Shown in pieces: positions 46,049 through 59,050 of a stretch of DNA of 64,000 bases; positions within the stretch are counted from its first letter, which is position 1, and each line of letters begins with the position of its first letter. The stretch spans positions 1,808,749-1,872,748 of the forward strand of contig OU696586.1 in assembly GCA_916048095.2 (NCBI GenBank). The letters are read 5' to 3'. The notes beneath the pieces are model-generated. The model was not told where the DNA came from and searched no databases. It saw nothing but the letters and a program-made list of their open reading frames with translations. A program made the translations under genes and the position numbers. Source of the DNA: Sacculina carcini (lineage: Eukaryota; Arthropoda; Thecostraca; Sacculinidae).

Positions 46049-49000
46049 TCTATATATATAAAAGAGATCCTCTGTGTGTCTGTCTGTGTGTCTGTCTGTC
46101 TGTGTGTCTGTTCGACCCTCCTTGGTCCATTTTCTATCAGCTATTATTCGGCCACCACTCAGCCTACCCGCTAACAATTTATACCATCACGTTGGAAATT
46201 TTCTTGTCTACACTTTAGATTAAATTTTAAATTTCCAAAATGAAATCAAAAAAAGTTATAGCGGTGAAAAGACAAAATGAACCCTGAAAAATGCGAAAAT
46301 TGTGGTCAATGCTCTGCCATCTACTCCTCATAAACCAGAAATGGTACAGCCAAACAGATTATACCACTGTGTAGAAAATTTTCTGTTCTACAAGATAGGT
46401 TATAATTCATATCCAAAAATAGAACATAAAAGATGTAAACATGACAAAATTTCAATCTATATTCAAAATTATATTTATACTCCACGCGTCCGATTTTCTA
46501 TACTTTTTTCTCTATGTATCAAAAACTAATTATCACACAACTAAATAAATAATACCATCATGCTGGGAATTTTGTTTGCTACAATACGGTATAATTTTTA
46601 ATTTTCCAAAGTGTATTAAAAAAAAGTTACGGCGGTGTGAAGTCAAAATGACAAAGTCAAAAATGCAAAATTAGCACTGGAAACCGTGAATGTTTTGGTA
46701 AATATTCCCCTATCTATTCCTCATAAACCAGCAATGGTACAGCTATAAAAATTATACTATTGTGTAGATAATTTTGTGTTCTACAAGAAAAGTTATAATT
46801 TATACCCACAAATGATACAAAAAATGTGTAAAATTGGCAAAATTGTCAAATACATCCAAAATTAAAATTGATCACCGGGCGCCTAAATTAATTCATTTTT
46901 CTACCTATTTCTCAGGAACTATTTGTCACACATTAAAATAAATTATATCATCGTGCTGGAAATTGTATTTTTTAAAATGCGGTATAATTCTTAATTTTCC
47001 AAAGTGTATCTGAAGGAAGTGACGGCGGTGTAAAGTCAAAAGGACATATTGCCAATTTGACAGCTATTATGCGCACTTGCGATTACACAGGAATATACTA
47101 CTGTGTAGAGAATTTTGTGTTCTACAAGATAAGCTACAATTTATACCCACAAATGATACAAAAAACGTGTAAAATTGGCAAAATTCTCAAATACATCCAA
47201 AATTACACTTGAACACCGGGCGACTAAAATTAATTCATTTTTCTACTATTTCTCAGTAACTATTTGTTACACATAAAAATAAATTATACCATCGTTCTAG
47301 AAATCTTTTCTTCTACAATACGGTATAATTTGTAATTTTCCAAAGGGTATCTGAAGGAAGTTACGGCGGTGTAAAGTCAAAAGGACATATTGCCAATTTG
47401 ACAGCTATTATGCGCACTTGCGATTACACAGGAATATACACCGATTAAATTTCACTGAAGCCCAATCACAATTAAGAATGCATCATATTATCTCCAAGCA
47501 TGGATGGTGTGGTTTTATTGCGTACAGTTTAATTAATGCTACACTCTACTGAATATAAAGGCTTTATTGTCCTCAATAACGTTCCGCACGACGGGCGGGT
47601 AAAATGCTATTGGGAACAAAGTAAACTACTGAATTTAACTGTGTAATTTAATTGGTTTAATTTCAAGTTGCATAAGCATAAGTTGCATAAGGATATGGGT
47701 TGCAATATCATGTAATGCCAACTTATGCTGTTTTAGCGGAAGCATTAACCTGGAATTTTAGAGATGACAGAAGGTTGCATTGTTTTGATAGTGTTGTGGA
47801 AAAACATGTTTTCTAAATTGAAACATAAATTTCACATTTAGACTTTTATATTAGCTATAACTTTCCTGTGGGTTTGTTTTTCTTTTTCAATTTGCACTAA
47901 TTTTTTTATGAATTGAATATTAATTATATTTTATGAACTGTTCCGCACGACGGGCGAATTAAATGTATCTATAAAGAGTGGGTTTAAATGATAGCGAGGT
48001 ATATGATATTTTGCTAGCAGTAAATATTCTAGCGATAAAAGTAGAATAGCTCTTAAGCAAATGATTTTGGAGAATGATGTGAACCTTTAAATATATTTTG
48101 CGATCATTATGATATATGTATTAGGAATAATACGTAGCAGAATATAGATTGCATAATATAATATCGGCTGTAATATCAAGGGCTGTATTATCGGTGTAAT
48201 CCAAAAAATAACAACTGTATGAATATGATGCATTAGTGGAAGCATTAACCGGGAATTATGAGATAATATGATAATGGTGTATAATTATATCGCATTATGC
48301 AACAAATGTGAATTTAGCTACCTTACAGTTTGGTCCCGATACTATATTGGCGGGTTGAGAGAAAAGTATTGGTGGGCCGCGTGTTTGGGACCCCTGGGGT
48401 AGATAATCTCAGTCTTCTGATTACAAATTATGATCGCATCAGTATATTTTGTGATCACAAACTAATAAGTTAAATCACCTCAGACTAGGCTGAGAGCGGT
48501 CAAGATTGGATGGTTGGGTTGGGTTGGGTAGGTTTGACTCAGGTTATATTGGGTTTTAATGATAGCGGAAAATATATAAATTTTAACAATAAATATTATA
48601 GCGGTAAAAGTGAAATAGTACTTAAGCAAATGATATTGGGGAATGATGTTAAGTAATAAATATAGTTTGGAAACATTCTGATGAAAAGATTTCATCATCT
48701 TTCATTGTTTGTTTCGTGTTTGTGTTCTGAATTATACCACACGACGGGCAGATTTATATATCAGGCGGGTTGAGGGATAATATTTGTCAAAATAAGAACA
48801 AAAATATTCACATTTAGACTTTTCTATTGGTTAAGATATTTATAGGTTACATTTTTTGGTTTTCAATTTGTATTCATTATATTTTATGGATTTGATATGA
48901 ATTTTATTGTATGAATTGCTCCGCACAACGGGCGGGTTTTAATGCTATATATATACATAAAGAAGAAATTATCTGTCTGTCTGTGTATGTATGCTTGAAT

Positions 49001-51063
49001 ATGAGGTGACATAATTGCGCTGGTTCATGGTTCGCTGGTTCAATGATCAGGGGCTTGAAACGCAAACGAAGCGATGGCTCATTTTTATGAAATAAAAATG
49101 TCCCGCGGGTAGCAATAAAACGTTCAATTTCACCGTATAGAATGAATTCATATACAAAACTAATGGATTTGACTTCAAGAACCAGAACGGATGGTGTTCG
49201 AGTTCTGAATTATTCCTCACGTCGGGCGGGCTTAAATATGAGGCGGGCTGAGTGAAAATATGTTGTCAAAATAAAATTAAAAATAATGAAATTTAGACTT
49301 TTTAATTAATTAAGGTCTTCATGAGTTTGCCTTATTTATTTTTAATTTGCAATATTTTTATGAATTGTTCCGCACAACGGGCGGGTTTTAATGCGGTTTT
49401 AATGCTATATATATATACATAAAGAAGAAATTATCTGTCTGTCTGTGCATGTATGCTTGAATATGAGGTGACATAATTGCGCTGGTTCATGGTTCGCTGG
49501 TTCAATGACCAGGGGCTTCAAACGCAAACGAAGCAATGGCTCATTTTTATGAAATAAAAATGTCCCGCGGGCATTTAGACTTTTCTATTGGTCAAGATAT
49601 TTATAGCTTACATTTTTTGCTTTTCAATTTGTATTCATTATATTTTATGGATTTGATATGAATTTTATTGTATGAATTGTTCCGCATGACGGGTGGGTTT
49701 AAAAAAAAAGTGTTTTTAGTTCATTTTTTCAAATGGTTCATGATTTGCTTGATTGTATGAATTGCTCCGCACAACGGGCGGGTATTAATGCCATATATAT
49801 ACATAAAGAAGAAATTATCTGTCTGTCTGTGTATGTATGCTTGAATATGAGGTGACATAATTGCGCAGGTTCAATGGTATATATATACATAAAGAAGAAA
49901 TTATCTGTCTGTCTGTGTGTGTATGCTTGAATGAGGTGACATAATTGCGCGGGTTCAATGGTATAGATCAGGGGCTTAATTGTTCCGCACGACGGGCGGG
50001 TAAAATGCTACTGGGAACAAAGTAAACTACTGAATTATTGTACCATATAGAACCATTAAATAAAAAACCATTATTATATAATAAAGAACCATTTGAATAT
50101 TAGTTAGTTAGTTGTCATTAGTTGGTTTATATATAAAGAACCATTGGTGTTGGGGCTTAATTGTTCCGCACGACGGGCGGGTTTAAATATGAGGCTGTTC
50201 GAGGGAAAATGTTAAATGTTTTGCTTTTTAATTTGTATTCAGTTTATTTTATGGATTGAATATGCATTTTATTTTTATGGATTGAATATGCATTTTATTT
50301 TATAAATTGTTCAGCACGACGGGCGGGTTTAAATATGAGACGGGCTGAAGGAAAATATGTTGTCAAAAAATATAATTGAATTTAGACTTTTCAATTGAGT
50401 AAGATTTTAATGAGTATATCTGTTTTCTTTTTAAATTTGCAATATGTTTATGAATTGAATATGAATTTCATCTTATGAATTGCTCCGCACAACTGGCGGG
50501 TTTCAATGCTAAACGGTGATATCAAGTTATTAAAATATTTTGGAAACATTATGATGAAAAAGTGTAGTCATTTTTCATTGTTTCGTGTCTGAGTTCTGAA
50601 TTATTCAGCACGACGGGCATGTATGAATATGAGGCGGTTTAGGCAAACTATTTTGTGAAAATAAATATGAAAATATAGAAATTGAGACTTTTGTATGGGT
50701 TTACTCAACTCTTTTTTAATTCATATTCCTTCTCTCTCATGAATTGAATACAAATTTAATAGTATGAACTGTTTCGCACGACGGGCGGGTTTACATGCTA
50801 GGATTTTCATTGTTTGTTACGTGTTTGTGTTCTGAATTATTCCGCACAATGGGTTGGTTTATATATGAGGCGGGTTGAGGGAAAATATTATGTCAAAATA
50901 AAAATAAAAATATTCACACTTGCACTTTTCTATTGAGTAAGACACTGATGAGTTTTCATTTTCTTTTTTAATTTGGAATATTTTTATGAATATGAATTAT
51001 TATGAATATTAATTCCATTTTATGAATTCCTCCGCACAACGGGCGGGTTTTAATGCTAGTATA
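46049..51063 (+). mobile_element. Helitron unit h (5.01 kb), second copy of the higher-order repeat
   Basis: Corresponds to unit e position by position at offset 11532 with few base changes (for example GCTAGACGG versus GCTAAACGG near 38976/50508). Ends CTAG, then TATA before the next TC. Confidence 0.85.
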
Positions 51064-53907
51064 TCTATATATATAAAAGAGATCCTCTGTCTGTCTGTCT
51101 GTTTGTCTGTCCCACCCTCCTTGGTCACATTTTCAGCAAGCTGCTACTCGGTAACCACTTGGTGTACCCGCCAACAATTTATATCATTACGTTGGAAATT
51201 TTCTTGTCTACACGATAGGATAAATTTCAATTTTTAAAAATAAAATCATAAAAAGTTATCGCGGTGAAAACACAAAATGAACCCTGAAAAATGCGAAAAT
51301 TGTGGTCAATATTCTGCCATCTACTCCTCATAAACCATGAATGATACAGCTATACGAATTATACCATCTTGTAGATAATTTTCTATTCTACAAGATAGGT
51401 TATACTTTTTATCCAAAAATTAAATATAAAATATGTAAAAATGACAAAATTTCAATCTACATTGAAAATAATAATTAAACTCCACGCGACCGATTTTATG
51501 TACTATTTTCTCGATTTCTCAGCAACTAAACATCACACATCTAAATAAATAATACCATCATGCTGGGAATTTGGTTTGCTACAGCACGGTATAAATTTTA
51601 ATTTTCCAAAGTGTATTAAGAAAAAGTTACGGCGGTGTGAAGTCAAAATGACAAAGTCAAAAAGGCAAAATTAGCACTAAAAACGCGAATATTTTGGTCA
51701 ATATTCCCCTATCTATTCCTCATAAACCAGCAGAGTTACAGCTATAAAAATTATACTATTGTGTAGATAATTTTGTGTTCTACAAGAAATATTCTAATTT
51801 ATACCCACAAATTATACAAAAAACGTGTAAAATTAGCAAAATTCTCAAATACATCCAAAATTACACTTGAACACCGGGTGACTACAATTAATTCATTTTT
51901 CTACTATTTCTCAGTAACTATTTGTTATACATAAAAATAAATTATACCATCGTGCTAGAAATTTTGTTTTCTACAATACGGTATAATGTTTAATTTTCCA
52001 AAGTGTACCTAAAGGAAGTTACGGCGGTGTAAATTCAAAAAGACATATTGCCAATTTGACAGCTATTATGCGCACTTGCGATTACACAAGAATATACTAC
52101 TGTGTAGATAATTTTGTGTTCTACAAGATAAGCTATAGTTTATACCCACAAATGATACAAAAAACGTGTAAAATTGGCAAAATTATCAAATACATTCAAA
52201 ATTACACTAGAACACCGGGCGACTAAAATTAATTCATTTTTCTAATATTTCTCAGTAACTATTTGTTATACATAAAAATAAATTATACCATCGTGCTAGA
52301 AATTTTGTTTTCTACAATACGGTATAATTTGTAATTTTCCAAAGTGTATCTAAAGGATGTTACGGCGGTGTAAAGTCAAAAGGACATATTGCCAATTTGA
52401 CACATATTATGCGCACTTGCGATTACACAGGAATATACACTGATTTAATTTCACTGAAGTCCAATCACAATTTACGCACTTGCGATTACACAGGAATATA
52501 CCATCGTGCTACAATTCTTGTTTTCTACAATACGGTATAATTTGTAATTTTCCAAAGTGTATCTGAAGGAAGTTACGGCGGTGTAAAGTCAAAAGCACAT
52601 ATTACCAATTTGACAGCTATTATGCGCACTTGCGATTACACAGGAATATACACCGATTAAATTTCACTGAAGCCCAATCACAATTAAGAATGCATCATAT
52701 TAGCTCCAAGCATGGATGGTGTGGTTTTATTGGGTACAGTTTGATTAATGCTACACTATACTGAATAGAAAGGCTTTATTGTCCTCAATATTTACACATG
52801 AATTGTTCCGCCCGACGGGCGGGTAAAATACTTCTGGGAACAAAGTTAACTACTGAATTTTACTGTATAATTTAATTGGTTTAATTTCAAGTTGCATAAG
52901 GATATGGGTTGTAATATCATGCAATGCCAACAATATAAATATGCTGTTTTAGCGGACGCATAAATCTGGAATTATAGAGATGACACAAGGTTTCATTGTT
53001 TTGATAGTGTTACACTTCTGAATTACTACACACGAAGGATGGGTGTGAACTTGAGCAGTGTTGAGGAAAAAAGCTTCGTCAATAATTAAAACAAGAATTT
53101 ACAAATTTATATTTTTCTATTGGATAAGCTTTTTGCTTTTTGATTCATTATATTCTATTTATAGTTCCGCACGACGGGCGGGTTTGAATACGAGGCAGTT
53201 CGAGGGAAAATATTTTCCCACACATAAAATAAAAACATTCACATTTAGACTTTTCTATTGGTTAAGACTTTTTATGGGTTTACTTTTTTTTCTTATTTTT
53301 TTCTAATCATTTTTTATTAATTCAATATTCATTTTGCTTTATTTATTGTTCTGCAAAAGGGAGGGTTTTAATGCTAGATGGTGATGTTGAGTTATAAATA
53401 TATTTTGAAAACATTATGATAAAAAATTAGTCATTTTTCATTGTTTTGTGTCAGAGTTCTGAATTATTCAGCACGACGGGCAGGTTTAAATATGAGGCGG
53501 TTTAGATAAACTATTTTGTCAAAATAATATGAAAATATATAAATTTAGACTTTTTATGGGTTTACTCTTTTCTTTATTAATTCATATTTATTTTCTCTTA
53601 TAAATTGAATAAACATTTAATGGTATAAATTGTTTCGCACGACGGGCCGGTTTATATGCTAGAATTTCCATTGTTTGTTGTGTTTTTGTTCTGAATTATT
53701 CCGCACGACGGGCAGGCTCAAATATGAGGCGGATTGAGGGATAATATTTTGTCAAATTTAAATTTAAAATATTGACATTTTGAGTTTTTTATTGGTGAAC
53801 GTATATACAGGTTAAATTTTTTGCTTTTGTATTTGTATTCAGTTTATTTTATGGATTGAATATGAATTTTACTTTATTAATTGTTCCGCACGACGGGCGG
53901 GTTCAAA

Positions 53908-53943
<36 letters not shown>

Positions 53944-54274
53944 AAATTATCTCTCTGTCTGTGTGCGTGTATGCTTGAATATGAGGTGACCTAACTGCGC
54001 GGGCTCAATGGTATTGATCAGGGGCTTCAAACGTAAACGAAGCGATGGATCATGTTGATGAGATAATAATGTCCCGGGGTGGGTTTATATATGAGGCGGG
54101 TTGATGGAAAATATTATGTCAAAAAAAAAAAAAATATTCACACTTGGACTTTTCTATTGAGTAGGACACTTATGAGTTTTTTTTTAATTTGTAATATTTC
54201 TTATGAATATGAATTTTTATGAATATTAATTCTATTTATGAATTCCTCCGCACAACGGGCGGGTTTTAATGCTA

Positions 54275-54290
<16 letters not shown>
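51064..54290 (+). mobile_element. Helitron unit i (3.2 kb, older, array edge)
   Basis: The head is diverged (CCCACCCTCCTTGGTCACA). Subrepeats and tail parallel unit b (22627-26968). A TA run and second-type segment lie at 53909-54060. The last tail GGGCGGGTTTTAATGCTAG ends at about 54276, followed by a TA run into the host spacer. Confidence 0.75.
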
Positions 54291-54306
<16 letters not shown>

Positions 54307-54309
<3 letters not shown>

Positions 54310-54596
54310 AAGGTAGTGTCAGTGCAATCTATAAGGAGGTGTAAGCGGCGACGAAAGAGAAAGCAGGTACTTATGCAGCGCAGAAGAGAAGGAAGAATAT
54401 GATTTATGACGAAGGATATGAGGAGGAAGAGTTGTATAAACGGGGGGCAGAAAAACAGAAAGATTTCGCGGACCAATTTGATAAGTGGTCGGCGGGAGGA
54501 CAAACAAGAGGTGCAGGACGGCGGCTGAAAGGATGATCAGAGAAGGTTAGAAGTGAAAGCAAGTACGAGGGAGGAGAAGATGAGTGGAGGAGTTTA
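54307..54596 (+). repeat. Unit spacer module, copy 1
   Basis: CAAAGGTAGTGTCAGTGC through GAGTGGAGGAGTT, 290 bp, repeated at 56941-57228. It precedes units 3 and 4 alike and marks the right flank of the Helitron array. No coding frame is convincing. Confidence 0.75.
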
Positions 54597-55003
54597 ACAC
54601 AGGCCATGTATAGCTGACTTTCTCTCCTGCATTGAGCAATGAGCAATATAATAGCAGACCTCTACAAGACAGAGCAAAGCCAAGCGATCAGCAGAGCAGA
54701 TACGAGATAAAAATGGAAAGTCTGGCGCGATGTTCAAAGAAGATAAAACATTGCTGTTTTTGCGTCCATGTGCTCGATTAGTACTTACTCATACATCTGC
54801 TCTAGATTGTGCCATAATTTGATCTGATCACGTAATGTTTCAGCGCAGTGAAGAGAATGCATGAGATACTTCGTAAAACAAACAACAATGTCTCAAAGGC
54901 TAGAATGCTATCAAAATATAATATTGTTGTTTCATTTTCATTATAATATTTTATATATTATAATTCCTTTTTATTTTTTTGTTCAATGTATTTTTGTCTC
55001 CAG

Positions 55004-55021
55004 ATCAATCGCCACCGCCAG
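55004..55021 (+). CDS. Micro-exon A3 (18 nt): DQSPPP
   Basis: Same splice sites and sequence as A2; phase 1; encodes DQSPPP. Confidence 0.6.
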
Positions 55022-55494
55022 GTACACATTCATCATCATACAGCAACAATCTGCAATATGTACTCAATGTAGCGTATATTGCATATTCATACACACCAGC
55101 TCCATTTGTTGATGTCTGAACAGCATGCGTTCATTCATATGATACCCAAGATGATATCGTAGCAACGATATTATCATTGAATGAAATTGGTGGTGTGAAT
55201 TAAACGGAACACGGACGTGTTCGGAGCGAAGGCAGATGGGTCTAAGTCATATGCATATAATATATACAAGGTTATATATGTACATAACACATATTGTACA
55301 TATGACCTAGTTTTTATTCTCCTCAATTAAGGGTTCTGGCAACGCCTATAGCCGAACTTCAGCGTTGCTATAAATGACATGGCGAAGTATCAACCACATT
55401 TAGTTTGCGATAAAGTTTGTCACAGGCTTTCTGGGAAGCGAGTTGGTACATATATGTGCCTCATATTATAATACAACCGTGTGTGCGTTTCCAG

Positions 55495-55512
55495 AGGGGT
55501 CTGCAAGCCAAG
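55495..55512 (+). CDS. Micro-exon B3 (18 nt): EGSASQ
   Basis: Acceptor GCGTTTCCAG and donor CAAG|GTACGT; phase 1; encodes EGSASQ (Ala where unit 2 has Asp). Confidence 0.6.
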
Positions 55513-56578
55513 GTACGTATACATCAATTATGGAGAATGCTTGCCTGTAATATCAGCTTCTAGAAACAGGCGTCTTTTGGTGTCTGAAACCGGTAAACAT
55601 GTCTGTGGATCAGTAATGTACAAACTCTAGCCAGCAGCCTCGTTGTCTTACCAAAAAAGTGGAAAATGTTCAGCAATTGACCGTTGCCACAATAAAAAGT
55701 AGCTCAACAAATACCTAATGAAAGGCAGCCGGGTAAAGTCTAGTGTTTGCATATATTTTTTTATTAATTTAGCCTATGAAGATTTGAATTCCTCGTGTAA
55801 TAAATGTAAATGTAATAATTTCTATATTTTACTTTTTATTTGCTTGTTAAATTTTCAGTTTATGATAAATGGATGTTGTTTAATCAGGACGTTTGAGTTG
55901 GTTTAATTTTTAGATCTTTCAATATTTTTTTCATATTATCATTACATATTGCGTAATATTAATTAATTGTATTGTCAATCTCCTATTTGTTTTGTTATAT
56001 GTGAAATATTTAACATGTCACCCTGCGTCAAAGACCCTATCGCTGATTGGATAACCAAAGCAGAAATTCTAGAAAATTCCAGGGCATCGGTACCAAAGTT
56101 CGCGGATATAATACACTTCCATTCTAGGCCCAAATATCTGGTATTTCATTTGTATGTGCTAAAAATTAACACACAAAAGTGTGCTAATTAATGAAATCAA
56201 TTATTATTAATTATTAATCGTTAATTATTTTGAGCCACCACAGAAGAACGACAATTAGGAAACAACTAACAGATGCTTCCGTGTGTTCAATTCTCGTGGC
56301 GGTGTACTTTTTATGGGAAACTTCAGTCTGAAACGCTGGCATATCAATGCATCCATTGGTCACATATTCAACGCCAGTTTGAAACAAAGAAGTACATTTG
56401 TTGCGTTTATCAATATTTGCATTTGTTTCGTAGTGTTTCTTAACATCTGTTTACATTTCTCACGACTAATGCCCTGTCCGAAATCAAGTGATATTATATT
56501 ACTTGGCTAAAGCGGAAATTGAGAGTAATATTAATGTGAACTAATAATGACTGTTTGTGCATTCATGCGAATATACAG

Positions 56579-56611
56579 ACGAAGAGAACACATGGAATGA
56601 TGGTGGAGAAG
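56579..56611 (+). CDS. Micro-exon C2 (33 nt): DEENTWNDGGE
   Basis: Acceptor GCGAATATACAG and donor GAAG|GTATAG; phase 1. It differs from C1 at about 6 of 33 bases, all within a 13-base core, and five residues change. The flanks are almost identical. Confidence 0.5.
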
Positions 56612-56940
56612 GTATAGTAGAAATAGAAGACACTCAGCATCTGCTCTAGAATATCTCAGTCTGATCTGATCATGATATGAACATGCACGGCCGATGAGTA
56701 CGGTGCATGAGATATTTCGTGAAACAGGCAACAACAATGAATCATAGGTCTAGCATGATATTAGACAGTATGCCTCAACACAGGTCACATACAAGCACGT
56801 CACATACAAGCACGATTAGCACAAACATAAGATCAGGGGCTGTGAGCGGAATAAAAAGCACAACAGGAAAACAAAACACAAAGTGCAGTATCATAAGTAA
56901 GAGTATATACATGGCGATAAAATGGAGATATATATATATA

Positions 56941-57228
56941 CAAAGGTAGTGTCAGTGCAATCTATAAGGAGGTGTAAGCGGCGACGAAAGAGAAAGCAGG
57001 TACTTATGCATCGCAGAAGAAAAAGAAGAATATGATTTATGACGAAGGATATGAGGAGGAAGATTTGTATAAACGGGGGGCAGAAAAATAGAAAGACTTC
57101 GCGGACCAATTTGATAAGTGGTCGGCGGGAGGACAAACAAGAGGTGCAGGACGGCGGCTGAAAGGATGATCAGAGAAGGTTAGAAGTGAAAGCAAGTACG
57201 AGGGAGGAGAAGATGAGTGGAGGAGTTT
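56941..57228 (+). repeat. Unit spacer module, copy 2
   Basis: Second copy of the 54307-54596 module, between units 3 and 4. Its left edge joins unit 3 through an intact short TA run. Confidence 0.75.
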
Positions 57229-57647
57229 AACACAGGCCATGTATAGCTGACTTTTTCTCCTGCATTGAGCAATGAGCAATATAATAGCAGACCTCTACAA
57301 GACAGAGCAAAGCCAAGCGATCAGCAGAGCAGATACGAGATAAAAATGGAAAGTCGGGCGCGATGTTCAAAGAAGATAAAACATTGCTGTTTTTGCGTCC
57401 ATGTGCTCGATTAGTACTTACTCATACATCTGCTCTAGATTGTGCCATAGTTTGATCTGATCATGTAATGTTTCAGCGCAGTACAAAGAATGCATGAGAT
57501 ACTTCGTAAAACAAACAACAACGTCTCATAGGCTAGAATGCTATCAAAATATAATATTGAAAATGAAATATAATTTCATTTTCAGTATAATATTTTATAT
57601 ATTACAATTCCTTTTTATTTCTTTGTTCAATGTATTTTTGTTTTTAG

Positions 57648-57665
57648 TGGACACGCCAAAGCCAG
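57648..57665 (+). CDS. Micro-exon A4 (18 nt): VDTPKP
   Basis: Acceptor TTTTTGTTTTTAG and donor CCAG|GTACAC; phase 1; encodes VDTPKP, close to A1. Confidence 0.6.
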
Positions 57666-58133
57666 GTACACATTCATCATACAGCAACAATCTGCAATAT
57701 GTAATCAATGTAGCGTATATTGCATATTCATACACACCAGCTCCATTTGTTGATGTCTGAACAGCATGCGTTAATTCATGATACCCATCATGATATCGTA
57801 GCAACGATATTATCATTGAATGAAATTGGTGGTGTGAATTAAACGGAACACGAACGTGTTCGTAGCGAAGGCAGATGGGTCAAAGCCATGTGCATATAAT
57901 ATATACAAGGTTATATATGTACATAACACATATTGTACATATGACCTAGTTTTTATTCTCCTCAATTAAGGGTTCTGGCAACGCCTATAGCCGAACTTCA
58001 GCGTTGCTATAAATGACATGGCGAAGTATCAACCACATTTAGTTTGCGATAAAGTTTGTCACAGGCTTTCTGGGAAGCGAGTTGGTACATATATGTGCCT
58101 CATATTATAATACAACCGTGTGTGCGTTTCCAG

Positions 58134-58154
58134 AAGAAACTGCCACAACCTCAA
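58134..58154 (+). CDS. Micro-exon B4 (21 nt): EETATTS
   Basis: Acceptor GCGTTTCCAG and donor TCAA|GTACGT; phase 1; encodes EETATTS. The last base is A, so the join to the terminal exon would make Asn. Confidence 0.58.
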
Positions 58155-58450
58155 GTACGTATACATCAATTATAATTTATTATAATTATGAACAATTTAA
58201 TAAATTATCCATAATTTGACCATAATTAATTAATTTTATTACAATTTAATAATAATAAAGTAATTTTGTCTATAATTATGGACAATGCCTGCCTGTAATA
58301 TCAGCTTCTAGAAACAGGCGTCTTTTGGTGTCTGAAACCGGTAAACATGTCTGTGGATCAGTAATGTACAAAATGTTGCCAGCAGCATCGTTGTCTTACC
58401 AATCAAGTGGAAAATGTTCAGCGATTGACCGTTGCCACAATAACAAGTAG

Positions 58451-59050
58451 CGATGAAATGATGAAACCTGCCCCCGCAGTAGTCAACAACAGCAGTCAGC
58501 GGCCGTTTTCTATAGCACGTCGGTAGAACACATGTTGTATGAGAAAATGCAAGACTTGTCAAGTAATAACCAAATTAGATTATCTGACGCCACCATACAG
58601 ATGTACTGGGCTGTGCCTATACCGACAGGTAATACGATGCAGATCAGTATGCAGACCACCTAAAACAAGCAACGACAACCAGACAAAATTTTACAATAAA
58701 AAGTGCAAATTCAAACACAGGAGACCAGATCCGACAACAGGGAACTGAGTGTTGAGCCTTGATGGACACAAGAGTCCAACCGAGTGTTTCTCGTTGGAGA
58801 TGGATGAGTTGATGTTAACACAGTAGCGGCCATTATCGAGGTAGAAATAAAGTAATGAAAGTGCACAATCGGAACCGCTAATGTGAGAAAGACCGCAAAG
58901 AAATATGTCATTTTCTAGAAAAGGTGAGACAATTGTGAAATGGTTGATGTCACATGGTTGTGTGCAATATTTGAGCCTGTTCTATCCGTTTTGGTATGAG
59001 TGATTTAAGAAATGCATTGTATTTATTTCATTGTTGGTTGTGTTTTACAG
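58451..59050 (+). other. Last intron of the micro-exon gene
   Basis: Unique sequence. Possible splice pairs at about 58471-58513 and 58601-58628 do not keep phase 1 and were not called. It ends in the pyrimidine-rich acceptor GTTGTGTTTTACAG. Confidence 0.45.

Larger units (their letters stand above)
21031..54306 (+). mobile_element. 33-kb array of non-autonomous Helitrons
   Basis: Nine or more head-to-tail elements, each opening TCTATATATATAAAAG with a CTGT-rich tract. Tails read CCGCACAACGGGCGG (stem CCGC/GCGG), then about 9 nt, then CTAG followed by T. TC...hairpin...CTRR-T without inverted repeats or target duplication is the Helitron signature. No Rep/helicase frame exists anywhere in it. 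The whole array interrupts a TA tract between GGAGATATA and TATACAAAGGTAG; the spacer at 56930-56946 is the uninterrupted version. Short open frames inside are repeated because the units are, and do not look coding. Confidence 0.8.
54597..56940 (+). repeat. Exon-bearing duplicated unit 3
   Basis: Begins TAACACAGGCCATG. Near-identical to unit 2 outside the exons. Carries A3, B3 and C2 and ends in ATGGAGATATATATATACAAAGG, the uninterrupted version of the Helitron array target. Confidence 0.8.
57229..58450 (+). repeat. Exon-bearing duplicated unit 4
   Basis: Carries A4 and B4, lacks the C-exon part, and contains a 120-bp AT insertion at about 58165-58285. Similarity to the other units ends at about 58448. 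Confidence 0.8.

Noticed and set aside
21764-48698. Five near-identical 72-codon minus-strand frames (starting MMKSFHQNVSK) and five 75-codon plus frames (MVNALPSTPHKP)
   Set aside because: They recur only because the Helitron units containing them are near-identical copies. They have no family signature, are AT-driven in composition, and are interrupted or absent in the older units.
25340-54280. Regularly spaced hairpin motifs suggesting a CRISPR-like array
   Set aside because: Spacing is irregular (100-250 bp), the repeats are degenerate, the sequence is eukaryotic and the motif is a Helitron terminator.
54307-54596. Possible coding in the spacer module on either strand
   Set aside because: Frames are short, broken in the second copy, and overlap splice-free repeat sequence.
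58471-58628. Two segments with AG/GT ends in the last intron
   Set aside because: Their lengths (43 and 28 nt) break the phase-1 rule and joining them does not reach the terminal exon in frame.
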